This document shows positions 1-8,606 of a DNA stretch of 64,000 nucleotides, one piece after another. The notes under the pieces are model-generated. The model made no database searches and had not been told where the DNA came from. It saw only the letters and a list, made by a program, of their open reading frames with translations. The DNA comes from Corynebacterium breve (GTDB taxonomy: Bacteria > Actinomycetota > Actinomycetes > Mycobacteriales > Mycobacteriaceae). The stretch is taken from contig NZ_CP126969.1 of the NCBI RefSeq assembly GCF_030252165.1, forward strand, positions 806,001 to 870,000, in the 5' to 3' direction. A program made the position numbers and the translations under genes. Every line of letters starts with the position of its first letter. Position 1 is the stretch's first letter.

Positions 1-177
1 GTGCTCTTCGATGAAGATGAGCAGTTTCTCGATCAATTCGATCCGAAGAAGATGCTCGAAGAAGACCCAGCCGCCCCAGCGTCGCCTAAGCAGACAACCC
101 AAAAGCCGGCCGAACAGCCCGAAGATAAGGGCGATTTTTCGATCGGCGGCGGTTTCTCCTGGGCGGATATTACTTAG
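1..177 (+). CDS. tatB: TatB, C-terminal fragment (5' end outside window)
   Basis: Frame 1 is open from the first base to TAG at 175-177, giving 58 residues without the gene's start. The fragment is acidic and proline-rich and ends GGGFSWADIT. From memory corynebacterial TatB has a similar acidic C-terminal tail ending in a GGVSWTDII-like motif, and tatB lies directly before mrp in C. glutamicum. TatB is a membrane-anchored subunit of the twin-arginine translocase; its transmembrane and amphipathic helices would lie left of the window. The gene converges on mrp with 2 bp between the stops. The call rests on the C-terminal motif and synteny. Confidence 0.72.
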   Translation: MLFDEDEQFLDQFDPKKMLEEDPAAPASPKQTTQKPAEQPEDKGDFSIGGGFSWADIT

Positions 178-179
178 CC

Positions 180-1313
180 CTATTTACGCGTGACCCCAAG
201 GTTGAGAGATCTGCCTGCAAGGGAATCCTTACGCACAATGAGCTTATCGACGATTGCGTTAACCGCCTGAGCTGCAGGTGATTCCGGACTCGATACGGAT
301 AGTGGCGTCCCCTCATCGCCGTGGACTCGTAGCTCGGGATCTAGTGGGACAGAACCGAGCAGAGGTACCTTGGCGCCGGTGAGCACGCTGAGTCGGTCTG
401 CTACTTGCTGACCACCGCCTTCACCGAAGATGTTCATCACACTTCCGTCAGGCATCGTCATGCCAGCCATATTTTCAATCACACCCGTGACGCGCTGGCG
501 AGTTTGCTGGGAGATGGAACCAGCGCGCTCAGCAACCTCCGCAGCTGCTGCCTGTGGTGTCGTGACGATCAGGAGTTCGGCATTTGGTACGAGCTGAGCG
601 ACGGTGATCGCAACGTCACCAGTTCCAGGAGGAAGGTCCATGAAGAGGACATCCAGATCGCCCCAGAACACGTCTGCTAGGAACTGCTGGATAGCGCGGT
701 GCAGCATTGGACCACGCCACACTACAGGCGCGTTGCCTTCGACGAACTGGCCGATCGAGATATGGCGCACATCGTGAGCGATCGGAGGCATGATCATGTC
801 TTCCACCATGGTCGGCTGTTGGTCCTCGGATCCCATCAAGCCAGGAACAGAGTGGCCATAGATGTCAGCGTCGACGATACCGACCTTCAGGCCTCGCTTG
901 GCCATGGCAGTAGCAAGGTTGACCGTCATCGAAGACTTGCCCACACCGCCCTTGCCGGAAGCTACTGCGAAGATGCGCGTGGTACTTCCGGGCTGCGCAA
1001 ACGGAATTACAGGTTCGCTGTGATCACCACGCAGCTTTTGGCGCAGTGCCTTGCGCTGTTCGTCGCTCATGGCGTCCATGGTGACGGATACACTACCCAC
1101 TCCGTCGAGTTCTTCTAGCACAGCGCGGGTGTTGCCCTCGATGGTGTCTCGCATCGGGCAACCAGCGATGGTGAGGTAGATTTCAACAGCTACATCACTG
1201 CCATCGATCTGGACGGATTTGACCATATCCAGCTCGGTGATGGGCTTTCCGATTTCGGGGTCCTCTACGCGGGAAAGCGCGCTGCGAACAGCGGATTCAG
1301 TCAAAGTACTCAT
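180..1313 (-). CDS. mrp: Mrp/ApbC family iron-sulfur carrier ATPase
   Basis: This 377-residue protein has an N-terminal MIP18/DUF59 domain (about 5-80, with GCPMRDTI around Cys52) and a ParA-like P-loop domain with the deviant Walker A SGKGGVGKSS at 119-128. Later motifs are DADIYGHSVPGL and MDLPPGTGD. The family binds and transfers [4Fe-4S] clusters in the cytosol. The segment that carries a CxxC cluster ligand in E. coli Mrp here reads MAGMTMPDGSVMNIFGEGGG, without cysteine. Length and domain order are normal for actinobacterial Mrp. The gene converges on tatB. Confidence 0.93.
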   Translation of the reverse strand: MSTLTESAVRSALSRVEDPEIGKPITELDMVKSVQIDGSDVAVEIYLTIAGCPMRDTIEGNTRAVLEELDGVGSVSVTMDAMSDEQRKALRQKLRGDHSEPVIPFAQPGSTTRIFAVASGKGGVGKSSMTVNLATAMAKRGLKVGIVDADIYGHSVPGLMGSEDQQPTMVEDMIMPPIAHDVRHISIGQFVEGNAPVVWRGPMLHRAIQQFLADVFWGDLDVLFMDLPPGTGDVAITVAQLVPNAELLIVTTPQAAAAEVAERAGSISQQTRQRVTGVIENMAGMTMPDGSVMNIFGEGGGQQVADRLSVLTGAKVPLLGSVPLDPELRVHGDEGTPLSVSSPESPAAQAVNAIVDKLIVRKDSLAGRSLNLGVTRK

Positions 1314-1352
1314 ATGGGTTTCTAGTATAGTCTGGCCGAAATTGTGCGAAAC

Positions 1353-1907
1353 CTAATGATGCACATCGCCCTGGATCGGTGCGGAAAGATCAGCGACGGA
1401 GTCATTGTCCTCGGCGGCTGCGTCGTCGAGCTTTGCCTCGACACGTTCGAGCAAACTCTTCACGTCCTCTAGCTCTTTGCGCAGGTAGTCACGAGAGACC
1501 ATGTCGCCCAATGAGAGGCGGACGCTGGCGAGCTCGCGGGCAAGGAACTCCGTATCTGCCTTGGTCTGCTCATCGCGTCGTCGGTCTGCGGACAAAGTGA
1601 CCTTGTCTCGGTCCTCCTGGCGATTCTGGGCCAACAAGATCAGCGGTGCGGAATAGGCAGCCTGAGTAGAGAAGGCAAGGTTGAGCAGGATGAAAGGGTA
1701 AGGATCCCAGTTCCACCAAAAGCCGCCGATGTTCAGACAGATCCAAATGACAACGAAAACGGTCTGCCACATGAGGTAACGCCCAGTGCCAAAGAAGCGC
1801 GCTACTTTCTCGGCAGCGGCGCCGATTGTTTCGTCGTCAATGCGGAAGAGTCTTTTGCGCTGGGCGCCCACTGGGGTTTCTAGCGATGTGCGGTTGAAAT
1901 CAGCCAT
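1353..1907 (-). CDS. DUF1003 family membrane protein
   Basis: This 184-residue protein has two hydrophobic segments (about 46-66 and 70-92) around a WNWDPYPFILLNLAFSTQAA signature, followed by a charged, probably coiled-coil tail rich in Glu, Lys and Arg (about 95-165). That is the DUF1003 architecture, and the family's function is unknown. Its start overlaps the end of the upstream MgtE-N/CBS gene by 8 bp, so the two are probably translationally coupled. A role linked to the Mg2+-sensor-like partner is only inference. Confidence 0.87.
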   Translation of the reverse strand: MADFNRTSLETPVGAQRKRLFRIDDETIGAAAEKVARFFGTGRYLMWQTVFVVIWICLNIGGFWWNWDPYPFILLNLAFSTQAAYSAPLILLAQNRQEDRDKVTLSADRRRDEQTKADTEFLARELASVRLSLGDMVSRDYLRKELEDVKSLLERVEAKLDDAAAEDNDSVADLSAPIQGDVHH

Positions 1908-3204
1908 GGGTCACCTCGTGTGGTTGTGCAGCCGGGGAGGGGCGGAGGTCCTGTTCGCGCCAATTCTCGGGGAGTAGGTGGTCGAGCAAGTCGTCGACGG
2001 AGACGGCACCGAGAAGGTGGCCAACTTCATCGAGGACAGGGCCACACACCAGGTTGTAGGTGGCAAAGTAGCGGGCCGCGGTTTCCTCGGAGTCGCTGGC
2101 GTAGAGTGGGGGCAAATCAGGATCCAAGATGCCACCGATCAGAGTGGAGGGCGGTTCGCGCAGTAACTTTTGCAGGTGGACACAGCCCAAGTACTTGCCG
2201 GTTGGCGTCGCAGTTGGCGGACGAACGACGAAGATCAGCGACGAAAGCGCCGTGGTCAGATCTGGGTCGCGCGCCAATGCGAGTGCTTCAGCGACAGTAG
2301 TTTGGGGCGTAAGGATGAGTGGCTCGGGGGTCATGAGCGCACCTACGGTGTTGGGGGAGAAGCTCATCAAGCGGCGAACAGGTGCTGATTCTTCAGGGTC
2401 CATCAGCTCAAGGAGAACTTCGGCCTTTTCATCGTCCAGCTCCTGGAGGATGTCGGCTGCGTCGTCGGGATCCATCTCTTCGAGGACGTCTGCTGCACGC
2501 TCGATGTCCAGCTGCTGCAACAGACTCTTCTGGTCGTCTTCTGGGAGCTCTTGGACCACGTCGGCAAGGCGTTCGTCGTCAAGCTCTCGGGCGAGGTTGT
2601 TGCGTTGACGTTCGGGCAGATCAGTCAGGTAATTTGCCACGTCGGCAGGTCGCATGTCGTCGAACAGAGCGATCTGTTCGGCCACAGATTCCATCGAGAT
2701 CGTGGATGCCGCGGAAATGCCGTGGACATAGTTCCACGGCACGATGTCGAGCTTAGGAGCGCGTCCGAACTTGGGGCGCTGGGCGAAGACTGCGACCTTG
2801 GTGATGACCCAATCGCGGGTGCGGGTGCGCTCGACTTCAACATCGGCCACTTCGATGGCCTTGCCGTGCAGGTGCTCGAGATCGGGATCGTCGGTGTGCA
2901 CTTTTGAACCGATGATGTCGCTGAGGACTGATTGTTCGCCCGCGCGGGGACGGAAAGTACGCATTGATACCGAGCCGGATACCAGTGTGATGTCGGTGGG
3001 ATCGATGGAGGCGACGCGGAGCATCGGCAAGAAAATGCGACGTTTGTTGACCAGCTCAACCACAATGCCCAAGACACGGGACGGTTGCGGCACCGGGCGG
3101 ATGGTCACGATGACATCGCGCACGCGCCCGATTACCTCGAAGTCTGGGCCACGTACCTGTAGGCCGGCCAAGCGACCGGCATACACTCGGGAAATTGCAC
3201 TCAT
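1900..3204 (-). CDS. MgtE-N / CBS domain protein without transporter domain
   Basis: From ATG at 3204 the protein (434 aa) begins MSAISRVYAGRLAG and has no membrane segment. An N-terminal beta-rich region comes first, then an MgtE-N-type superhelix of repeated acidic helices (such as DDERLADVVQELPEDDQ), then a CBS pair starting near GALMTPEPLILT. In MgtE these cytosolic modules sense Mg2+ and gate the pore; here the pore domain is absent, so a sensor or regulatory role is inferred. An upstream in-frame ATG at 3300 would add 32 residues that do not look like the family. CTTATA at 3245-3250 (TATAAG on the minus strand) could be the -10 element. Confidence 0.85.
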   Translation of the reverse strand: MSAISRVYAGRLAGLQVRGPDFEVIGRVRDVIVTIRPVPQPSRVLGIVVELVNKRRIFLPMLRVASIDPTDITLVSGSVSMRTFRPRAGEQSVLSDIIGSKVHTDDPDLEHLHGKAIEVADVEVERTRTRDWVITKVAVFAQRPKFGRAPKLDIVPWNYVHGISAASTISMESVAEQIALFDDMRPADVANYLTDLPERQRNNLARELDDERLADVVQELPEDDQKSLLQQLDIERAADVLEEMDPDDAADILQELDDEKAEVLLELMDPEESAPVRRLMSFSPNTVGALMTPEPLILTPQTTVAEALALARDPDLTTALSSLIFVVRPPTATPTGKYLGCVHLQKLLREPPSTLIGGILDPDLPPLYASDSEETAARYFATYNLVCGPVLDEVGHLLGAVSVDDLLDHLLPENWREQDLRPSPAAQPHEVTHG

Positions 3205-3334
3205 GTTCGCAATTTTAGCTGTCGTCGTGGAAAGTAGTCGCATTCTTATACGAGGCGGAACTATCTGACTCGCGTACCCGTTAACAATGTGAACAAGCAT
3301 TCACCGTGGATCAATTAGGAGTGTGTTATAAGTA

Positions 3335-3892
3335 ATGGCTGCTAGCCGCAACATCTTGCAACCGCGTCTACGCCCAAGTGGTTGGCCCGTGGGGAGTTTT
3401 AATAACTATGCCGAAGCTCAAGCTGCGGTGGACGCACTATCGGATCGTGCATTCCCGGTAGAGGAGTTGTCCATCGTTGGTGTTGATCTCATGGAAGTCG
3501 AAAAGATCACGGGTCGGCTCACCTGGGGCCGTGTACTGGCGGGCGGAGCCTTTGGCGGCGCGTTTTGGGGCCTATTCATGGGCCTGTTGCTCGGTCTCTT
3601 GGGCGGTCCGCTGTGGGCTCCGGTGATCATGGGTATCTTGATGGGCGCCGTCTTCGGACTTGTTTTCGCAGCAATTGGTTATGGCGCCACAGGTGGCCAG
3701 CGCGACTTTTCGTCGCAAACGCAGATCATCGCTGGCCGCTACGACGTCCTATGCTCTGCAAACCGTGCGACGGAGGCGCGCAACATCATCGCGTCGTTGA
3801 ACGATCCTCAGGTCGCGGTTGAAGATGCGCCAGTAACTGCGGACACGTCTGAACCAGAGATCGCCGGCGAGGATTCTCCAGTCGAAAAATAA
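3335..3892 (+). CDS. General-stress-protein-like membrane protein (YflT/GSP17M type N-terminus)
   Basis: This 185-residue protein starts with a soluble segment (GSFNNYAEAQAAVDALSDR) resembling the heat-induced YflT/general stress domain. A strongly hydrophobic Gly-rich stretch follows (about 65-112, GGAFGGAFWGLFMGLLLGLL), probably a membrane hairpin, and then an acidic tail. Similar proteins occur beside MgtE-like genes in corynebacteria and mycobacteria. It is divergent from the MgtE-N/CBS gene across about 130 bp. AGGAG lies about 13 nt before the ATG, slightly far for a ribosome binding site. Function unknown. Confidence 0.8.
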   Translation: MAASRNILQPRLRPSGWPVGSFNNYAEAQAAVDALSDRAFPVEELSIVGVDLMEVEKITGRLTWGRVLAGGAFGGAFWGLFMGLLLGLLGGPLWAPVIMGILMGAVFGLVFAAIGYGATGGQRDFSSQTQIIAGRYDVLCSANRATEARNIIASLNDPQVAVEDAPVTADTSEPEIAGEDSPVEK

Positions 3893-3957
3893 GCAGGGTA
3901 GGATCAACGTCTAGCCGCATCATGTGGCCAGAAAGGACGCCCGGGGTACACAACACC

Positions 3958-4689
3958 ATGAAGCAACACCGGAAAAAGCACCGTGCACTAGCGGTAGTGG
4001 CCGCAATAACCACTGCGTCTGTCGTCCTAGTGGGATGTTCGGTCGAACCCCTTGAATCGCCATCGACTGATCACCGCCGGCTGCAAGACGAACCAATTTC
4101 CATCTCCATCAACTCTGGTTCGATGGAGCAAATGGTGTTGGGTGAGATCTACCACCAAGTGTTGCGTGCCCATGGGCGCTCGTCGAGTCTCGCAGTGGCG
4201 ACGAAACCGGATGAACAAAATCAGATCAATCGTTTGCGTGAGCTCGATGCCAACTTCGTTATCGGTTGCACGGGAAATCTCCTGGGAAATTTGAACCCCA
4301 CGACTGCCAAGGAAATGCGCGACGAAGTGGGGATCGTCAACATGAACACATACGAGCAAATAGAACTCAGCCATGAGGTTTATACCGAGTTTGTTGGCTC
4401 GCTTCCCGGCGATTTCATGACGATTGACCCCTCCCCAGCAGTAGGGTGTCAAGGCGCACCGTCGGATATTTTGTCGCAGAATATTGTGCCGGTTTTCTAC
4501 AAAGGTCTATTCGACCGCGGCGAAATTAACGCGCTCAACACGATCACCCGAATCTTGACTACCGACGAGCTGCAGCGCTTGGTCGATCGCGCACGTCGCG
4601 TTGGATCGGCATCAGATGTCGTGGCAGCTTGGTTGGGGAGCAAGGCAGAAGAGCAAGAAGAGAAGAAAGACACCGAATCCTCGGAGTAG
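3958..4689 (+). CDS. Putative secreted lipoprotein, solute-binding-like
   Basis: I start this at ATG 3958 because it gives a clean lipoprotein signal: basic start MKQHRKKHR, hydrophobic core ALAVVAAITTASVVL and lipobox LVGC. The earlier ATG at 3922 adds 12 residues ahead of the basic region. The mature part (243 aa total) contains SINSGSMEQMVLGEIYHQVL and VIGCTGNLLGNLNP, reminiscent of substrate-binding proteins, but I cannot assign a family. The C-terminus is charged (EEQEEKKDTESSE). A strong hairpin terminator separates it from convergent odhA. It is probably cell-surface anchored; ligand unknown. Confidence 0.78.
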   Translation: MKQHRKKHRALAVVAAITTASVVLVGCSVEPLESPSTDHRRLQDEPISISINSGSMEQMVLGEIYHQVLRAHGRSSSLAVATKPDEQNQINRLRELDANFVIGCTGNLLGNLNPTTAKEMRDEVGIVNMNTYEQIELSHEVYTEFVGSLPGDFMTIDPSPAVGCQGAPSDILSQNIVPVFYKGLFDRGEINALNTITRILTTDELQRLVDRARRVGSASDVVAAWLGSKAEEQEEKKDTESSE

Positions 4690-4732
4690 CGCGGCGCACT
4701 GCTCCAGCACCTTCTCAAGAGCCAAAAACAGC

Positions 4733-4760
4733 GGGTGCCCACCGAATTTGGTGGGCACCC
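4733..4760. terminator. Bidirectional hairpin terminator between lipoprotein gene and odhA
   Basis: A perfect 11-bp stem, GGGTGCCCACC (4733-4743) and GGTGGGCACCC (4750-4760), encloses the loop GAATTT. A T-rich stretch (GTTTTGTT) follows on the plus strand and an A-run (CCAAAAACA) precedes it, which supplies a U-tract for odhA transcripts on the minus strand. It lies between two convergent stops. Confidence 0.93.
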
Positions 4761-4778
4761 GAGTTTTGTTCTCAGCCT

Positions 4779-7700
4779 TTACTTGGCAAATGCCTCGTCA
4801 AGCAACTGCTGCTCTTCCTGGGCGTGAACCTTTGCCACACCGGTAGCGGTGGTGGACTGCGCACGACGGGAGACACGCTTCATAGGCAGCAGATCCGGGA
4901 TCAGCTCCTTGAGGTGCTCCTGGTAGAACGGCCATGGACCCTGGTTTGCAGGCTCGTCTTGAACAAAGCGAATTTCCTCGGCGTTCGGGTACGCACCGAA
5001 TGCCTCGTTCAAACGGTTGAACGGGATCGGGTGCAGCATCTCGACACGAACGATTGCGACATCGTCGCGACCGTCCTTCGCGCGGCGCTTCTCCAGCTCG
5101 TAGTAGATCTTGCCGGAGCACAGCAGGATGGTCTTAACCTTGTCGGTATCGCCAACCTTATTTCCGTCCGCGTCGACCAAGTTTGGATCGTTGATCACGG
5201 AGCGGAAGCCGGTGGTCTTGGTAAAGTCCTCAGGCTGGGACACCGCTGCCTTGTTACGCAACATCGACTTAGGTGAGAACACAACCAGTGGACGTCGCAT
5301 CTCACCAAGAGCTTGACGACGAATCAGGTGGAAGTGGTTAGCCGGTGTCGATGGTTGTGCAACCGTCATCGAACCCTCAGCGCACAGCTGGAGGAAACGC
5401 TCGATGCGTGCAGACGAGTGGTCAGGTCCCTGGCCCTCGTAGCCGTGTGGCAGAAGCAGGATCAGGCGGGACAGGAGGCCCCACTTGGTCTCGCCGGAAG
5501 CAACATACTCGTCGATGATGGTCTGCGCACCGTTGGCAAAATCACCGAACTGTGCCTCCCAAGCAACGACAGCATCTTCGTTACCGATGGTGTAGCCGTA
5601 CTCGAAGCCCATTCCTGCGTACTCGGTCAGGGACGAGTTGTATACGAGGAACTTACCGCCGTTGTCGGCATCCACTGCGCTCTGGTGCAGTGGGTTGAAG
5701 CCCTCACCGTTGGTTGGATCGTAAAGAACCGCGTGGCGCTGGGTAAAGGTACCGCGCTGTGAGTCTTCACCAGCAAGACGAACGAGCTTGCCCTCGTCCG
5801 CCAAGGAACCGAACGCAAGGAGCTCGCCCCATGCCCAGTCGATGTCGCCCTTCGCCGCGGACTCTCCACGCTTCTTTAGCACTGAGCCGACGCGCTTGTT
5901 CGCGGTGAAATCCTCAGGCAGCTCAGCGTAAGCCTTTGCCAGCTTCTCCAGCATGCCCTGGTCAATGGAGGTATCCAGGCCCGTGGTCAGCTGCTGGGAG
6001 TGGGTGATGCCAGTCTGCTCGGAAGGCTTGCCCTCATTGGACTTGACATCAGTGAACACGGAGTCCAGCTGGTCGTGGAAGTCCTGAGCCGCGATCTTGG
6101 CTTCTTCATCAGTGATGTCGCCGCGACCGACAAGGTCATCGGTGTAGCGGGTACGAACCGATGGGTGATCGCCGATGCGCTCGTACATGAGTGGCTGAGT
6201 TACCGATGGGTCGTCAGCCTCATTGTGTCCACGCAGGCGGTAGCAGATGAGATCAATGAAGACATCCTTACCAAACTCACGGCGGTACTCGGTAGCAAGC
6301 TTTGCCACCCAGACCGCAGCCTCTGGGTCGTCGCCGTTGACGTGGAAGACTGGGCAGTCAAAGCCCTTAGCCAAGTCGGTGGAGTAGTAGGTGGATCGAC
6401 CGGAGTCAGGGGTAGTGGTAAAGCCAATCTGGTTGTTAACGATGACATGGATGGTGCCGCCAACGGTGTAGCCAGGAAGCTGGGACATGTTCAGGGTCTC
6501 TTGAACGATACCCAGGCCAGCGAAAGACGCATCTCCGTGCAGCATCAGTGGAACAACGGAGTAGCCGTCCTCGGACTTGCCCTTGTCCAGGAAGTCCTGC
6601 TTGGCGCGTGCCATACCGACGAGGACAGGATCAACTGCCTCAAGGTGGGATGGGTTCGCAGCCAGGGAGACCTTGATCTCGCCGTCGCCGAACATCTGGG
6701 TGTACTCGCCCTCGAATCCGAGGTGGTACTTCACGTCGCCGGAACCGCCCTGCTGACCCGACTGCATGTTGCCTTCAAACTCGTTGAAGATGGTGCGAAC
6801 TGGCTTGCCGACGATGTTGAACAAGACGTTCAGGCGTCCACGGTGAGGCATGCCGATGATGACTTCGTCTAGGCCCTGGCCTGCGGCTGTGTCGATGACC
6901 GAGTCCATCAGAGGAATCAAGGACTCAGCGCCCTCCAGCGAGAAGCGCTTCTGACCGAGGTACTTGGTCTGCAGGAAGTTCTCAAATGCTTCGGCAGCGT
7001 TGAGCTTCTGCAGGATGTACTTCTGCTCTGGGTTGGAAGGCTTTGGCATGCCTGCTTCCAGACGATCCATGAGCCAACGACGCTCGTCGCGGTCGAGGAT
7101 GTGGGTGTACTCAGCGCCAACGTGCAGGGTGTAAGAGGAACGCAGACGGGTGAGAACCTCACGCAGCGTCATGGTCTCCTTGCCACCAAATCCACCGACG
7201 TGGAAAGTACGATCCAGATCCCACAGTGTCAGTCCGTGGGTTTCCATCTCGAGGTCGCGGGAGTCTGGCTTAGCCAAGCCTGGCTGGTGCCAGCCGATTG
7301 GGTTGGTGTCTGCCATGAGGTGGCCGCGAGAGCGGTATGCCTCGATGAGCTTCATAACGCGGGTGTTCTTATCCAGACCGGAGTTTGGCTGATCCTGTGC
7401 CCAACGCATTGGAGCGTAAGGGATCTGCATGGACTCGAAGATCTCGTCCCAGAACTTGTCGTCGATCAGCATCTGGGAGATGTCGCGCAAGAACTCACCG
7501 GACTCTGCGCCCTGGATCACGCGGTGATCGTAGGTGGAAGTCAGCGTAACAAGCTTGCCTACGCCCAGTTCAGCGAGGCGGTCCTCGGAAGCACCAGCGA
7601 ACTCCGCTGGGTAATCCATTGCGCCAACGCCGATGATGGAGCCTTGGCCCTTGGTCAAGCGAGGAATGGAGTGGCGGGTGCCGATGCCACCAGGGTTGGT

Positions 7701-8483
7701 CAGTGACATGGTGACTCCCGAGAAGTCGTCCATGGTCAGCTTGTTTACACGCGCACGCTCAACGATGTCCTCATACGCATCGATGAAGCCGGCGAAAGTC
7801 TTGGTCTCGCACTCCTTGATCGCAGCAACGACGAGGGCGCGAGAGCCGTCCTTCTGAGGGAGGTCAATCGCAAGACCGAGGTTGATGTGCTCCGGCTGGA
7901 TTACGAATGGCTTGCCATCCTTCAGCTCGTAACGCACGTTCATCGCAGGGTGAAGCATGGTGGACTTCACGATTGCCCAGCCGATGATGTGGGTGAAGGA
8001 AATCTTGCCACCGCGGGTGCGCTTGAGGTGATCGTTGATCTGGGCGCGGTTTTCAAACATGAGCTTGACTGGCATATCGCGAACGGTGGTAGCCGTCGGG
8101 ATCTCCAGAGACTCGTCCATGTTCTTAGCGATGGCCTTGAACATGCCCTTGAGCTGCTTTTCAGAAGCCTCAGGCTGCTCCTTGATCTTGTCTAGCGGAC
8201 TGACCTTTGGCTTTGGAGCCTTCTTCGCAGGCTGGGAGGCTGCTGGTGGTACCTCTTTGTCGGCGGTCTTGACCTCGGCACTCTTGGTGGACTTCTCGGC
8301 GGAAGCTCCGGTGTTTGAGGCGGCAGGGGTTGGCGCGGTCGCGCTAGGTGCAGTCTTGGGAGCGCCCTTCTTCTCGAAAAGCTCTCGCCACTCTGGATCC
8401 ACGCTAGAAGGATCCTTCTGGAACTGCTGGAACATCTCGTCAACCAGCCAGGTGTTTTGGCCGAATGTACTTGCGCTGCTCAC
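4779..8483 (-). CDS. odhA: 2-oxoglutarate dehydrogenase E1 fused to an E2 catalytic domain (OdhA)
   Basis: OdhA supplies the E1 activity of the 2-oxoglutarate dehydrogenase complex in the TCA cycle. From GTG 8483 the protein (1234 aa) begins [20 protein letters not shown], matching the known corynebacterial N-terminus; an ATG at 8501 would add six residues. A Pro/Ala/Lys-rich linker is followed by an acyltransferase-type E2 domain (about 100-340, with [16 protein letters not shown]) and the thiamine-diphosphate E1 module ([46 protein letters not shown]). There is no lipoyl domain, as is known for Corynebacteriales, where lipoyl groups come from AceF. In C. glutamicum this subunit is inhibited by unphosphorylated OdhI. 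Confidence 0.98.
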   Translation of the reverse strand: MSSASTFGQNTWLVDEMFQQFQKDPSSVDPEWRELFEKKGAPKTAPSATAPTPAASNTGASAEKSTKSAEVKTADKEVPPAASQPAKKAPKPKVSPLDKIKEQPEASEKQLKGMFKAIAKNMDESLEIPTATTVRDMPVKLMFENRAQINDHLKRTRGGKISFTHIIGWAIVKSTMLHPAMNVRYELKDGKPFVIQPEHINLGLAIDLPQKDGSRALVVAAIKECETKTFAGFIDAYEDIVERARVNKLTMDDFSGVTMSLTNPGGIGTRHSIPRLTKGQGSIIGVGAMDYPAEFAGASEDRLAELGVGKLVTLTSTYDHRVIQGAESGEFLRDISQMLIDDKFWDEIFESMQIPYAPMRWAQDQPNSGLDKNTRVMKLIEAYRSRGHLMADTNPIGWHQPGLAKPDSRDLEMETHGLTLWDLDRTFHVGGFGGKETMTLREVLTRLRSSYTLHVGAEYTHILDRDERRWLMDRLEAGMPKPSNPEQKYILQKLNAAEAFENFLQTKYLGQKRFSLEGAESLIPLMDSVIDTAAGQGLDEVIIGMPHRGRLNVLFNIVGKPVRTIFNEFEGNMQSGQQGGSGDVKYHLGFEGEYTQMFGDGEIKVSLAANPSHLEAVDPVLVGMARAKQDFLDKGKSEDGYSVVPLMLHGDASFAGLGIVQETLNMSQLPGYTVGGTIHVIVNNQIGFTTTPDSGRSTYYSTDLAKGFDCPVFHVNGDDPEAAVWVAKLATEYRREFGKDVFIDLICYRLRGHNEADDPSVTQPLMYERIGDHPSVRTRYTDDLVGRGDITDEEAKIAAQDFHDQLDSVFTDVKSNEGKPSEQTGITHSQQLTTGLDTSIDQGMLEKLAKAYAELPEDFTANKRVGSVLKKRGESAAKGDIDWAWGELLAFGSLADEGKLVRLAGEDSQRGTFTQRHAVLYDPTNGEGFNPLHQSAVDADNGGKFLVYNSSLTEYAGMGFEYGYTIGNEDAVVAWEAQFGDFANGAQTIIDEYVASGETKWGLLSRLILLLPHGYEGQGPDHSSARIERFLQLCAEGSMTVAQPSTPANHFHLIRRQALGEMRRPLVVFSPKSMLRNKAAVSQPEDFTKTTGFRSVINDPNLVDADGNKVGDTDKVKTILLCSGKIYYELEKRRAKDGRDDVAIVRVEMLHPIPFNRLNEAFGAYPNAEEIRFVQDEPANQGPWPFYQEHLKELIPDLLPMKRVSRRAQSTTATGVAKVHAQEEQQLLDEAFAK

Positions 8484-8585
8484 GGCAGGTGCTCGCCTCA
8501 TTTCTTGGTGCTTTATGTTTAGTGTTCTTACGACTTTAATTGTCCATCATTCTCAAGCGCGAACTTGAGTGGATGAATTCCTGCT

Positions 8586-8596
8586 TACACAGTGTA
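8586..8596. promoter_or_regulatory. Short palindrome TACACAGTGTA upstream of odhA
   Basis: An 11-bp perfect palindrome (5-1-5) lies about 100 bp upstream of the odhA start and 10 bp beyond the ABC exporter stop. It could be an operator for odhA or chance. No known corynebacterial regulator motif was matched. Confidence 0.25.
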
Positions 8597-8606
8597 CCCA
8601 CCCCCG

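Noticed and set aside
11..193. 60-residue ORF at the left edge
   Set aside because: Frame 1 gives a TatB-like acidic tail; this other frame is Arg/Ser-rich and runs into mrp.
6000..6872. 290-residue plus-strand ORF inside odhA
   Set aside because: Antisense shadow in high-GC coding DNA; OdhA on the other strand has full family motifs throughout.
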